From Enterococcus avium ATCC 14025 (GTDB lineage Bacteria > Bacillota > Bacilli > Lactobacillales > Enterococcaceae): DNA of 64,000 nt. The stretch covers positions 426,244 through 490,243 of the forward strand of contig NZ_KE136357.1 in the NCBI RefSeq assembly GCF_000406965.1, read 5' to 3'. Under the pieces are notes generated by a model. It was not told the origin of the DNA. It was given only the letters and a program-made list of their open reading frames with translations, and did not search any database. The translations under genes and the position numbers were made by a program. Below are positions 8,113-15,888 of this stretch, in pieces; position 1 is the first letter of the stretch, and each line of letters starts with the position of its first letter.

Positions 8113-8628
8113 AAACGCATATGCGATAAGAGAAATTCCAATCATCATTAAATAAAAACCAACTAAGAATGCTAATGTAAATGCTGAAACAATTGGATTA
8201 AATAAGAGCATAATTCCTACAATTATCCCAATAATATTTACTATCAGAATAAACCAATAGTAACTTGATCCATTGACCTTGTAAATATCTGCTCCTACAA
8301 GCCCCATAATTGAATCTACAATAAACCAAATAGCAAAAATATAAGGTAGGGCTAGTAAACCTGCATTAGTATTGAAGAGTAAAAATACACCAATTAGCAG
8401 GTCAAATATACCGAGAATCATTAGTAGGGTTGATTTTTGATTAGTGAATTCATGAAGTTTACGTCTAAAAAACAGTTCAAAAATTCCCTTTAAAACTGCA
8501 GCAATGGCAAAAACGTAGACAACTGCTTTTAAACTACTATCTGGATTATTAAATGATACTAAAGAAGCTATAACAAAAAGTAATCCAATTAAAAAATATT
8601 CCCAACTAAATCCAATTTTTCTTACCAT
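8110..8628 (-). CDS. HdeD/DUF308 family membrane protein (prophage cargo)
   Basis: 172 residues with six hydrophobic helices and the internal two-fold pattern of HdeD-like proteins (short GIFELFFRR-like loops between helix pairs). HdeD in E. coli is linked to acid resistance; Gram-positive homologues are uncharacterised. The start is the ATG of MVRKIG, 6 bases after AAGGAGGTGA; the longer GTG start would lie inside that site. Minus-strand -10 TATACT lies about 8664-8669. An opposite-strand membrane gene in a replication module looks like a lysogenic-conversion gene. Confidence 0.8.
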   Translation of the reverse strand: MVRKIGFSWEYFLIGLLFVIASLVSFNNPDSSLKAVVYVFAIAAVLKGIFELFFRRKLHEFTNQKSTLLMILGIFDLLIGVFLLFNTNAGLLALPYIFAIWFIVDSIMGLVGADIYKVNGSSYYWFILIVNIIGIIVGIMLLFNPIVSAFTLAFLVGFYLMMIGISLIAYAF

Positions 8629-8739
8629 GCTTATCACCTCCTTATGATAAATAATAGTATAACCTTATGAATAAAATAATGAAAATAAAACGTAAATAAT
8701 ACGCTAATTCAGCCTATCAAGTAAGAAAAGAGGTATGAA

Positions 8740-9240
8740 ATGGAAATACGAGAAGTTATAGAGAAAATAAAGCAAGAAAAATATGATTTTTCAAAACCGT
8801 GGACGTCACTGGACAGATCGGATTATAAGGAAGGATACAATGATGCCTCCGATGACATTATCGGAATTGTTAATCAACTAGACGAACCGACGAAAGTGAT
8901 TGCTCATTTGGCCGAAAAATGGCACGAAGACATTGGTCCTGTTCTCTGGTGGGATTTCCCAGTCGAAGAACCACCATATTGCGGCACACCACTAGATGAC
9001 GATTTTCCAAAGTATAAGAGACATTTTACTGAACTTCATATTCCAGACGAGGTCGAGGAAGAGCCGAAGTGGGTGGTTAAGATAGAAGACAATGGGTCAG
9101 CGTACTTTGTTGACTTTTTCGATGAATTACAGCCTCATCTCGTCTACGGTTTAAGCGGCGAAGTAATGAGATTTGATAGCGAAGATAAAGCGAATGCGAT
9201 TGTTACATTGATTGAATGTGGCACAGTTGAGAAAGTGTAG
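8740..9240 (+). CDS. DUF1642-like phage protein
   Basis: 166 residues, acidic, with a YNDASDDIIGIVNQLDEP segment near residue 30 and a C-terminal WVVKI...LSGEVMRFDSEDKA region that fit DUF1642, a family of unknown function found in lactococcal and enterococcal phage early regions. Ribosome binding site AGAGGTATGAA. Family assignment is from memory of the pattern. Confidence 0.65.
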   Translation: MEIREVIEKIKQEKYDFSKPWTSLDRSDYKEGYNDASDDIIGIVNQLDEPTKVIAHLAEKWHEDIGPVLWWDFPVEEPPYCGTPLDDDFPKYKRHFTELHIPDEVEEEPKWVVKIEDNGSAYFVDFFDELQPHLVYGLSGEVMRFDSEDKANAIVTLIECGTVEKV

Positions 9241-9248
9241 GTGTGAGA

Positions 9249-9635
9249 ATGAGTGAAGTAGTGATTGATCCACAGGAGTATTACGTGTGGCTTGCATGTG
9301 AAAACGGATGGAATCGAGCAGTTGGCTTCAAAGCAAAAATAGCTGGTATAGATTGTTCCGTCGTCATGGTGCCGATTGATCCTATCGAGATAGTTTTTAG
9401 TGATCTCAACTCGGGATCAAGGATATTATCATTACCAATTTCGATACTTGATATGATCATGTGTGATACAAAAGAAAAAATGCTCGTATTGATGAAGGAG
9501 AATGCAGGTTTAGCAGCGAAAAAGATTGAGTATAGCGGAATAGACTTAGTACGTGAAGAATCAAGAAAAGCCAAAGGTTCGTTTGAAAAGAAGTTTGGTC
9601 CAATGCCGGACTTTGAGAAAACTTCTGTTTACTAA
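9249..9635 (+). CDS. Hypothetical phage protein
   Basis: 128 residues if the ATG at 9249 is used; a GTG at 9243 is also possible. Mixed alpha/beta, soluble, no recognised domain. Last gene of the early block, followed by about 1 kb of non-coding repeats. Confidence 0.6.
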   Translation: MSEVVIDPQEYYVWLACENGWNRAVGFKAKIAGIDCSVVMVPIDPIEIVFSDLNSGSRILSLPISILDMIMCDTKEKMLVLMKENAGLAAKKIEYSGIDLVREESRKAKGSFEKKFGPMPDFEKTSVY

Positions 9636-10520
9636 GATTCGGTAACTGAAGCCATAGTAAAAAAGACTGCCGCGGTATGAAACGGCAGTCAATGAACTAT
9701 GGGTAGCTGATTAGAATAGTTCAAAGGTATTTTACACCTAAAACAAAAATAAAAAAAGACAGCCGACCACTGGCTGCCTTGGAAAAGAACTCTCGTCTAG
9801 TTTCCGCTAGACAAAATAATTTGTAACAAAAAAAGACCGCTGGGGATTGGTCAGCGGCCATGAGCTGATTGAAATATGCTTTTAACCCGATTAAAAAGGA
9901 GGGGCCAGCTCATCACTATTGTACACCTAGTAGCGCAATAAAAAAAGACCGCTAGGCAGTCAGTTAGCGGTCAATGAGCCGATTGCGAAAGTTGTTTGTA
10001 GTCAACAAAAGAAAATATCAGCTCTTCATAATTGTATCATAAAAAGGACCGCTTTTTCATATGGCAGTCCCTAAGCTAGTGTAGTATTCTTGGATTATTT
10101 ATGGATTTTTCTAGCTCAAATATATTGTACACCTATGTGAATCAAAGTGAAATAACAAAAAAATAAATTAAGAAGCCTAGGTTTTATGAATTTGAAAGGT
10201 ATAATGCCTGGTTTTCGTTAGACAAAATAGTTTTATCACAAAAATAGACCACTAAAAAAGCGGTCTACGAGCTAGATGAAATAGGTTTTGACGTTAACGA
10301 AAATTAGAAAGGAAAGAACTAGCTCATTTAGATGATACCATAGAAAAAGACCACTGAACAGTTATATCAGCGGTCCCTGAGTTAGGTCGTTGTGCTTATA
10401 ATAAGTGGGTTGTATTTTTATTTAACCTAACTCATTGGGCTAGTGCAGTGTCAAAATTGTCGGTCTCAAACTTCAAGAAAATTACTAGCCCTAGTCTTAT
10501 TTTACACGGAGATAAGTAAG

Positions 10521-10638
10521 AAAAAAAGACCGCTGAGTAAAAAAACAGCGGCTTGTGAACTAGAAAAATTCGGGTAATATGGAAAAATTAGAAACCAGCT
10601 CACACTAAAAGTTTATCAAATTCATTTTTCCGTTTCAA
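10521..10638 (-). ncRNA. Putative sRNA unit 8 with promoter and terminator
   Basis: Reading the minus strand: TTGAAA (10638-10633), 17-base spacer, TAAACT (10615-10610), then a transcript of about 80 bases ending in a CCGCTG/CAGCGG stem (10551-10530) and a U-run. It contains the second inverted repeat GTGAGCT/AGTTCAC in imperfect form. No open frame of useful length. Confidence 0.5.
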
Positions 10639-10642
10639 GATC

Positions 10643-10711
10643 GTACAAAAAAACGCTGGGAAAGTTCCCAACGCCTCTTTATGAATAAAAACTGACAAGA
10701 TAATTATACCA
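10643..10711 (-). ncRNA. Putative short sRNA unit 9
   Basis: On the minus strand a perfect extended -10, TGGTATAAT (10711-10703), is followed about 45 bases later by the stem CGTTGGGAA/TTCCCAGCG and seven Us. This is the promoter-proximal end of the array, facing away from the regulator gene at 10727. Confidence 0.45.
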
Positions 10712-10726
10712 TAAGGAGTGGCGATT

Positions 10727-11206
10727 GTGAGATTTCAATGGTTAAAGGATTATCAAGATTTGGAAGAACAGTTACTCTACTTAAAGTGGAATCTGAATAA
10801 AAGTAAACTTGAATTGATTCGGTGGACAACTGGTGATTTATCGAAAGTACGTATAGAAAAAAACTCTCGATCGTCATTGCTCGAGGAGAATATTACTCAA
10901 ATTGAAAATGAGATTGAATTGTTAGAAGAACAACAAAAGGAAATGTTGGTCATTATTCAATCTTTCAAAGGAGTCGAAAATGAAATTGTTCGTATGAAGT
11001 ACATTGAGGGATTAACTTTGGAAGAAATAGTGGAAGAAACCGGATATAGCGATTCTTACATAAGAAAAAAGCATGCGGAAATCAGAAGTAAGCTTCAATT
11101 TATTGATGATTACGAGGCTCGCCATTTAGATAGAAAAGCAAAAAAAGAAGAGCTTGAATACTACGATGAAAAAAGGAGAAAAACTCAGCAACTTTCCCTT
11201 TTTTGA
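10727..11206 (+). CDS. DUF1492/ArpU-like phage late-gene regulator with sigma region 4-like HTH
   Basis: 159 residues from the GTG at 10727, which sits 8 bases after AAGGAG. Residues 1-90 are coiled coil; residues about 92-125 (IVRMKYIEGLTLEEIVEETGYSDSYIRKKHAEI) are a sigma-70 region 4-type helix-turn-helix. Proteins of this kind sit just before the terminase genes in enterococcal and streptococcal prophages and activate late transcription. The exact family (DUF1492, ArpU or RinA) cannot be fixed without a profile search. Confidence 0.75.
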   Translation: MRFQWLKDYQDLEEQLLYLKWNLNKSKLELIRWTTGDLSKVRIEKNSRSSLLEENITQIENEIELLEEQQKEMLVIIQSFKGVENEIVRMKYIEGLTLEEIVEETGYSDSYIRKKHAEIRSKLQFIDDYEARHLDRKAKKEELEYYDEKRRKTQQLSLF

Positions 11207-11290
11207 AAATTTCAACATTCACTAAATGTGCACTCATTTTGTGTATGGAAGTATTGAAATAGGCATGATATTTTATTAGCATAGAAAATT

Positions 11291-11326
11291 TTGAAAGGAG
11301 GAAGCTCCTCTTCGTTTCAATTTTTT
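11291..11326 (+). terminator. Hairpin terminator after the late regulator
   Basis: TTGAAAGGAGG, loop AAG, CTCCTCTTCGTTTCAA and six Ts: outer TTGAAA/TTTCAA and inner GGAGG/CTCCT stems. A further imperfect inverted repeat (TAGACGGCAC 11351-11360 with GTGCTGTCTA 11416-11425) follows, of unknown role. Confidence 0.55.
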
Positions 11327-11478
11327 CGATCGTTTGCAAGACGATAAATACTAGACGGCACAAAAAATAAATAATGAATGGAGTTGAAAAGTTTCATTTC
11401 CGTTGAAAGTTCGCTGTGCTGTCTATTGTTATCAAATAATTTTTATTAAAATTTATAGATTTCGAATATGTTCTTTTG

Positions 11479-11645
11479 TATAATATTTAACGTAGAGAAG
11501 TTAAGATGAGTAGCTCCATTTTTATGACTCTGCGCAAGTTAAAAAAAAATGATATACCTTGAGAATGATTTTTTAAACGATTTAAAAAAAGATCTTACTC
11601 ATCTTAACAACTCTACAGGGCGTGCATACAGCACGTTCTTTTTTG
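11479..11645 (+). ncRNA. Type I toxin-antitoxin-like unit A (no recognised toxin)
   Basis: TATAAT at 11479-11484 is followed by a leader 11492-11515. The region 11594-11616 is close to its reverse complement (13 perfect bases, GTTAAGATGAGTA with TACTCATCTTAAC) and runs into a GGGCGTGC/GCACGTTC hairpin with a T-run (11617-11645). The architecture repeats in unit B, which encodes a holin-like toxin. Unit A has only an 18-codon frame, so it may be a decayed or RNA-only copy. Confidence 0.5.
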
Positions 11646-11786
11646 CTGTTAAATTAAAACATACTAGCATGATTATTAGTCTTTTTGTATAATATTTGCG
11701 TAGAAAAGTGAAAAGATGGTGGCTAATCTCTTGAATAAAGGGGTGATGCCTATGGTTCATAGCTTTATCCCTAGAAGGGAGTAGGC

Positions 11787-11870
11787 ATGTCTGTTTATCA
11801 AGCATTGTCACTGATGATCGCATTTGCGACGTTAGTGTTGCTGATTACAGATCACAAGAACAAAAAATAA
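11787..11870 (+). CDS. Holin-like small hydrophobic toxin
   Basis: 27 residues: MSVYQALSLM, a hydrophobic run and a charged DHKNKK tail. This matches the 'putative holin-like toxin' (Hol_Tox/Fst-like) peptides of Enterococcus and Lactobacillus type I systems, which insert in the membrane when their antisense RNA is lost. AGAAGGGAG lies 8 bases upstream. The flanking RNA layout supports the call. Toxicity is not shown by sequence alone. Confidence 0.75.
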   Translation: MSVYQALSLMIAFATLVLLITDHKNKK

Positions 11871-11911
11871 CCATCTAACACTTTGGCGAGGATAGATGGT
11901 TTAACAAAAAA
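11871..11911 (+). terminator. Terminator of the toxin mRNA
   Basis: CCATCTA (11871-11877) pairs with TAGATGG (11893-11899), embedded in an A-rich/T-rich flank. The 3' T-run is short on the plus strand, so read-through is possible. Confidence 0.5.
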
Positions 11912-12019
11912 AACTATTCATTTAAGCCACCGTCTTTTTAACGGTTCTACATGGGGCGTGTTACCAGCACGTCCTTTTTCTATGTCTATTATAGCATGGG
12001 AAAATAGAAAATCAATTGA

Positions 12020-12043
12020 GATCGCTTCGGCGGTCTTTTTATT
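12020..12043 (+). terminator. UUCG-loop terminator
   Basis: GATCGC-TTCG-GCGGTC followed by TTTTTATTTT: a classic tetraloop hairpin with U-tract that closes the toxin-antitoxin region just before the next small gene. Confidence 0.8.
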
Positions 12044-12059
12044 TTGAGGAGGAATGAGA

Positions 12060-12242
12060 ATGCTACAAGAAGCTATTATCAAGGGTGAAACAGCATATTT
12101 GAAAAACTTGACTCGAAGAAAAGATGTCTCAGTTGAAGAAATCGTTGAGGCTAAAGAATCATTGAACAATAAAGTTAGGGGAATGAAATTAGATCGTGCA
12201 GTTGAAATGATTGCCGACCCAGAAGGAACGTACAGAATCTAG
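12060..12242 (+). CDS. Small hypothetical phage protein
   Basis: 60 residues from the ATG at 12060, with GAGGAGG 7 bases upstream (an ATG at 12054 is too close to that site). Helical and charged, soluble, ending in TYRI. No family recognised. Confidence 0.6.
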   Translation: MLQEAIIKGETAYLKNLTRRKDVSVEEIVEAKESLNNKVRGMKLDRAVEMIADPEGTYRI

Positions 12243-12271
12243 CAGTCTCCTCGTGAGGCTGTTTTATTTTG
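12243..12271 (+). terminator. Terminator after the 12060 gene
   Basis: CAGTCTCC-TCGT-GAGGCTG with one G-U pair, followed by TTTTATTTT. Confidence 0.75.
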
Positions 12272-12276
12272 CTCAC

Positions 12277-12375
12277 AAAAATAGACCACTACCGGGTAAT
12301 AGTGGTCAGGAATTAAATGAAAAAGATGTTAAAGGGTTGTTAGACAAGTATAACATCATAGCGTTTACATAGCAA
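12277..12375 (-). ncRNA. Putative sRNA S1, second array
   Basis: Minus strand: TTGCTA (12375-12370), exactly 17 bases, TATACT (12352-12347), transcript of about 65 bases, stem GACCACT/AGTGGTC (12307-12284) and UAUUUUUGU. Same terminator family as the 9.7-10.7 kb array. No useful open frame. Confidence 0.65.
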
Positions 12376-12378
12376 TAC

Positions 12379-12459
12379 AAAAAAGAGCCACTGTTTCCGC
12401 AGCAGCCCTTTAGTGTAACAAGTAACTATAAATATATCATCCTTGGCCATGTATTTCAA
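12379..12459 (-). ncRNA. Putative sRNA S2, second array
   Basis: Minus strand: TTGAAA (12459-12454), 17 bases, TATATT (12436-12431), then about 45 bases to a stem with the loop CGGAAA and a run of six Us. Loop and 3' stem are nearly identical to S3. Confidence 0.65.
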
Positions 12460-12463
12460 CACA

Positions 12464-12553
12464 CAAAAATAGACCGCTGTTTCCGCAGCGATCTATCTGT
12501 GAAACGTAAACAATTTATACATAAAGCATACAATAATAACGCTTACATTGCAA
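12464..12553 (-). ncRNA. Putative sRNA S3, second array
   Basis: Minus strand: TTGCAA (12553-12548), 17 bases, TATGCT (12530-12525), then about 55 bases to CGCTG-CGGAAA-CAGCG (12490-12475) and a UAUUUUU tail. Together with S1 and S2 it fills an otherwise empty 330-bp gap. Confidence 0.65.
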
Positions 12554-12572
12554 CGCAGAAAGGGATAGAGCA

Positions 12573-12797
12573 ATGAAAACTTACTGGTACGTGTCATTAA
12601 ACAATAAATACCCGCTGCCAATGAAAGGACAGCATAAACGTGTAGTGATGTCTGTTCAAATGAAGGCGAAGTATTCGATTGTAGAAATGATCAGAGAGGC
12701 AACGCCAGTAGAGGTTGATCATTGCAAGCTAGTCTATTGTTGGTGCGGCCGTTGGAAAGATGCTCATATACAAGAAAACATCAGAAAATACGTTTAG
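12573..12797 (+). CDS. Hypothetical phage protein
   Basis: 74 residues containing HCKLVYCWCGRW, three cysteines and a histidine that could bind a metal, near residues 50-58. Ribosome binding site AGGGATAGAG. Lies directly before the terminase genes. No family recognised. Confidence 0.6.
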   Translation: MKTYWYVSLNNKYPLPMKGQHKRVVMSVQMKAKYSIVEMIREATPVEVDHCKLVYCWCGRWKDAHIQENIRKYV

Positions 12798-12822
12798 TTT
12801 GTTTTAGTTTGGAGGTGATTTT

Positions 12823-13179
12823 ATGAAACTTACTAATAGGCATAATAAGGCTATAGAATTGCTGTTCGAAGGCTCTTTAAAGCGGATTGAAATCGCTGAA
12901 GAACTAAAGATAAGCGAACAGACACTTTACAATTGGTTAAAAGACGAAGATTTCACTCATGCTTATGATGAATATGTAAAAACTATTATGGGTAAGTCAT
13001 CAGGTAAAGCGTTGAATACAATGTTGAAGCTTTTAGCAGCCAGATCAGAAATGGTTCGTTTTAACGCAGCTAAAGATATTCTTGATCGTGGAGGATTCGC
13101 TCCTGTTGATAAGAAGGAGATTACTTCAATTGAGCCTCCTGTATTTAAGGATGACATCAGTGGTGAGCCAGATGGTTAA
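12823..13179 (+). CDS. Terminase small subunit
   Basis: 118 residues. An N-terminal helix-turn-helix (residues about 18-45, KRIEIAEELKISEQTLYNWL) is followed by helices and an acidic tail, the layout of small terminases that recognise the packaging site. Overlaps the large subunit start by 8 bases. TTGGAGGTG ribosome binding site. Confidence 0.85.
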   Translation: MKLTNRHNKAIELLFEGSLKRIEIAEELKISEQTLYNWLKDEDFTHAYDEYVKTIMGKSSGKALNTMLKLLAARSEMVRFNAAKDILDRGGFAPVDKKEITSIEPPVFKDDISGEPDG

Positions 13180-14452
13180 ACTATCTGAGTATTTGCCAAA
13201 AGCTTTTCATAGTACGTGGAGAGCAGCAATTGATCCAGAAATTCTTCATATTGTTGAAAAAGGCGGTCGTGGTTCAGGTAAATCTTCTGATATTGCGCAT
13301 GTAATCATACAATTAATCATGAGGTATCCAGTCAACGCGGTTGCTATTAGATTCATCGATAACACGATTGAATTATCAGTTTTTGAACAGTTGAAGTGGG
13401 CAATCGAAGAACAAGGGGTAACGAGCTATTTCAAGATCAATAAAAGTCCAATGAGAATTACCTATCTGCCCAGAGGGAACTATATTACCTTTCGGGGTGC
13501 ACAGAATCCAGAACGGATAAAATCTTTGAAAGATAGCAGATTTCCATTCGCAATAGCTTGGATAGAAGAATTAGCAGAGTTTAAAACAGAAGAAGATGTA
13601 ACGACCATTACAAACTCCCTTTTACGTGGAGAGCTTGCAGATGGTCTTTTTTATAAGTTCTTTTACAGCTACAACCCTCCGAAGAGAAAACAAAGTTGGG
13701 TAAATAAAAAATACGAGACTAGTTTTCAGCCAAAAAATACGTATGTCCACCATACAACATATAAAGACAATCCCTTTATAGCCAAAGCCTTTATAGAAGA
13801 GGCGGAAGCAACAAAAGAACGTAATTCGAGGCGTTATGATTGGGAGTATTTAGGCAAAGCCATCGGTTCAGGTGTTGTTCCGTTCGATAATCTTCAAGTA
13901 GAACCAGGAAGTATTACGGATGAGATGGTAGCGAACTTTGACAACATCAGGAATGGTCTCGATTTTGGTTATGCAACAGATCCGCTAGCATTCGTTCGTT
14001 GGCATTATGACAAAAAGAAAAATGGGATTTACGCTATAGATGAAATCTATGGTGTAAAAATGAGCAATCGAGAGTTCTCAAATCAAGCAAAAGCAAGAGG
14101 GTATCAATCGGATGAAATATTTGCTGATTCCGCTGAGCCTAAATCAATTGCTGAACTTCAAAGTGAGCATGAGATTCGGAGAATTAGAGGAGTAAAAAAA
14201 GGACCTGATTCAGTCGAATACGGGGAAGAATGGTTAGACGACTTAGATTTTATCTGTATTGACCCGCTGAGAACACCAAATATTGCAAGAGAATTTGAAA
14301 ATATAGATTACCAAGTGGATAAGGATGGGAATCCAAAGCCAAGACTTGAAGATAAAGACAACCATACGATTGATGCAACTCGATATGCTTTTAGTGAAGA
14401 TATGAGAAATAATACAGCAGTAATCGGCAATAGAGCGAAAATCGGACTATAA
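13172..14452 (+). CDS. Terminase large subunit (PBSX/Terminase_3 type)
   Basis: 426 residues from the ATG at 13172 (MVKLSEYLPKAF). Walker A GGRGSGKSS near residue 31, Walker B region IAWIEELAEF with the catalytic glutamate near residue 120, and a C-terminal RNase H-like nuclease with DFGYATDP and DSAEPKSI acidic motifs. Powers DNA packaging through the portal encoded next. Length is normal for the family. Confidence 0.93.
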   Translation: MVKLSEYLPKAFHSTWRAAIDPEILHIVEKGGRGSGKSSDIAHVIIQLIMRYPVNAVAIRFIDNTIELSVFEQLKWAIEEQGVTSYFKINKSPMRITYLPRGNYITFRGAQNPERIKSLKDSRFPFAIAWIEELAEFKTEEDVTTITNSLLRGELADGLFYKFFYSYNPPKRKQSWVNKKYETSFQPKNTYVHHTTYKDNPFIAKAFIEEAEATKERNSRRYDWEYLGKAIGSGVVPFDNLQVEPGSITDEMVANFDNIRNGLDFGYATDPLAFVRWHYDKKKNGIYAIDEIYGVKMSNREFSNQAKARGYQSDEIFADSAEPKSIAELQSEHEIRRIRGVKKGPDSVEYGEEWLDDLDFICIDPLRTPNIAREFENIDYQVDKDGNPKPRLEDKDNHTIDATRYAFSEDMRNNTAVIGNRAKIGL

Positions 14453-14469
14453 AGGAGGGATAAAGTTAA

Positions 14470-15888
14470 ATGGCGATTGTAGTAAATAGAGAAATAGCAG
14501 GAGATTTGAAAAATCCTTCTGCAGAACTATTAAATTACTGCTTGCAAGAACATCAGAAACAATTAGAGCGGTTAGAAAGACTTTCAAATTATTATGATGG
14601 AAAGCACGATATCTTGCTTAGAAAAAAAGAGAACGAATCGGCTCCGAATAATAAAGTTCTTATCAATCATGCGAAGTATGTAGTTGATATGAATGTTGGT
14701 TTTATGGTTGGCAATCCTGTTGCTTATTCAGGAACTGGAGAAGTTGATTTGTCGCCTATTCTTGACGAGTATGATCGTATTGATATTGTTTCACATGACA
14801 CGGAATTAGAAAAAGATTTATCGACCTTTGGAATAGGTTATGAATTAATTTATTTGAAAGATGAGGCAGAATTATCTATAAAATGTATTGATCCACGAGG
14901 GATTTTTTTAGTTACTGATGACACTATCGACAAAAATCCGCTATTTGCGATTCACTATCAACCAGTATTCACTTTGCAAGGTGGCATTAGCCATTATATT
15001 GTTAAGTATTACAGTGATGATCGGATACTTACGTATAGAACTGAATCGAGAGGATTTGGCTCCTATCAGTTAGTTAAAGCTTTACCACACTATTTTGGAA
15101 GAGTTCCTGTAATTGAGTACAGAAACAATGAAGAAAAGCAGGGGGACTTTGAGCAAGCAATCTCATTAATTGACGCATATAACTTATTACAATCGGATCG
15201 ACTGAACGACAAAGAAGCGTTCGTTGATGCGATTCTTTTTATTCAGGGGTTTGTTCTCCAAGACGGTGATGGTGAAAAGCTTCAGAAAGAAAAAATGCTC
15301 CAAGCTCCAGGTTCAAAATCTGATACAGCTGCAAGCTATCTAACAAAAGCATTAGATGAATCAAGTGTGACTTTGTTGCGTGATGCAATCCTAGATGACA
15401 TTCATAAAGTAACGTATGTTCCAAATATGAATGATGAGAAGTTCGCGGGAAACGTTTCGGGTGAGGCAATGAAATATAAATTGTTTGGTTTGTTGCAATT
15501 AATGTCTGTGAAGTCTCGATACATGATTAAGGGATTAAGGCAACGCTTAGAAATATTTTCAACAGTGTTGAGGTACACAGAGCCAGAGATAGATATTTCA
15601 GGAGTGAAAATTAAGTTAAAACCTAATCTCCCAATTAACACGAGCGACATAATCAATCAGATTGTGACTGCTTATAACGCAGGGATTTTGCCACTAAAAA
15701 TTTTATTGTCGTGGTTGCCCGATATTGATGATGTCGATGAAGTAATTGAACAATTGAATCTAGAAAAGGAAGAAAAAATTGAGCTACAGAAGAAAGTGAT
15801 GGGCGTTCAAGCAGAAGACAGTCATTCGGATTTAGATGAACCACCTGAGGAGGAAGACGATGATCAAAGCAACGTTCATAAAGAGTAA
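14470..15888 (+). CDS. Portal protein, SPP1 gp6-like
   Basis: 472 residues. The NHAKYVVDMNVGFMVGNPVAYSG segment near residues 72-94 and the acidic C-terminus are typical of SPP1-like portals, which form the dodecameric DNA gate and bind the terminase. AAAGGAGGG ribosome binding site. Its end overlaps the Prp-like gene by 29 bases. Confidence 0.92.
   Translation: MAIVVNREIAGDLKNPSAELLNYCLQEHQKQLERLERLSNYYDGKHDILLRKKENESAPNNKVLINHAKYVVDMNVGFMVGNPVAYSGTGEVDLSPILDEYDRIDIVSHDTELEKDLSTFGIGYELIYLKDEAELSIKCIDPRGIFLVTDDTIDKNPLFAIHYQPVFTLQGGISHYIVKYYSDDRILTYRTESRGFGSYQLVKALPHYFGRVPVIEYRNNEEKQGDFEQAISLIDAYNLLQSDRLNDKEAFVDAILFIQGFVLQDGDGEKLQKEKMLQAPGSKSDTAASYLTKALDESSVTLLRDAILDDIHKVTYVPNMNDEKFAGNVSGEAMKYKLFGLLQLMSVKSRYMIKGLRQRLEIFSTVLRYTEPEIDISGVKIKLKPNLPINTSDIINQIVTAYNAGILPLKILLSWLPDIDDVDEVIEQLNLEKEEKIELQKKVMGVQAEDSHSDLDEPPEEEDDDQSNVHKE

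Larger units (their letters stand above)
9655..10720 (-). repeat. Array of about nine related hairpin units, probable minus-strand sRNA genes
   Basis: A gene-free kilobase holds repeated units of about 70-130 bp. Each has an A-run followed by a stem such as GACCGCT...AGCGGTC (on the minus strand a stem plus U-run, i.e. an intrinsic terminator), then usually a second inverted repeat such as ATGAGCTG...CAGCTCAT enclosing 30-45 bases. Terminator stems: 9665-9690, 9760-9776, 9837-9857, 9947-9972, 10046-10070, 10245-10267, 10349-10375, 10530-10551, 10652-10671. Second stems include 9694-9722, 9860-9913, 10074-10116, 10269-10325, 10378-10434 and 10437-10491. A conserved minus-strand motif GGTGTA(A/C)AAT precedes several units. 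Confidence 0.75.
11688..11980 (+). ncRNA. Type I toxin-antitoxin-like unit B, RNA elements
   Basis: TATAAT at 11688-11693, leader 11700-11724, toxin frame 11787-11870, terminator 11871-11911, then 11924-11950, which is close to the reverse complement of the leader, and a GGGCGTG/CACGTCC hairpin with a T-run (11953-11979). The distal segment could be an antisense RNA or the 3' arm of a long-range mRNA fold. The promoter and leader closely match unit A, so the locus is duplicated. Confidence 0.5.

Noticed and set aside
9665-10551. CRISPR array, because of the repeated GACCGCT/AGCGGTC motif
   Set aside because: Repeats are short inverted stems of unequal spacing and sequence, spacers contain their own inverted repeats, and there are no cas genes.
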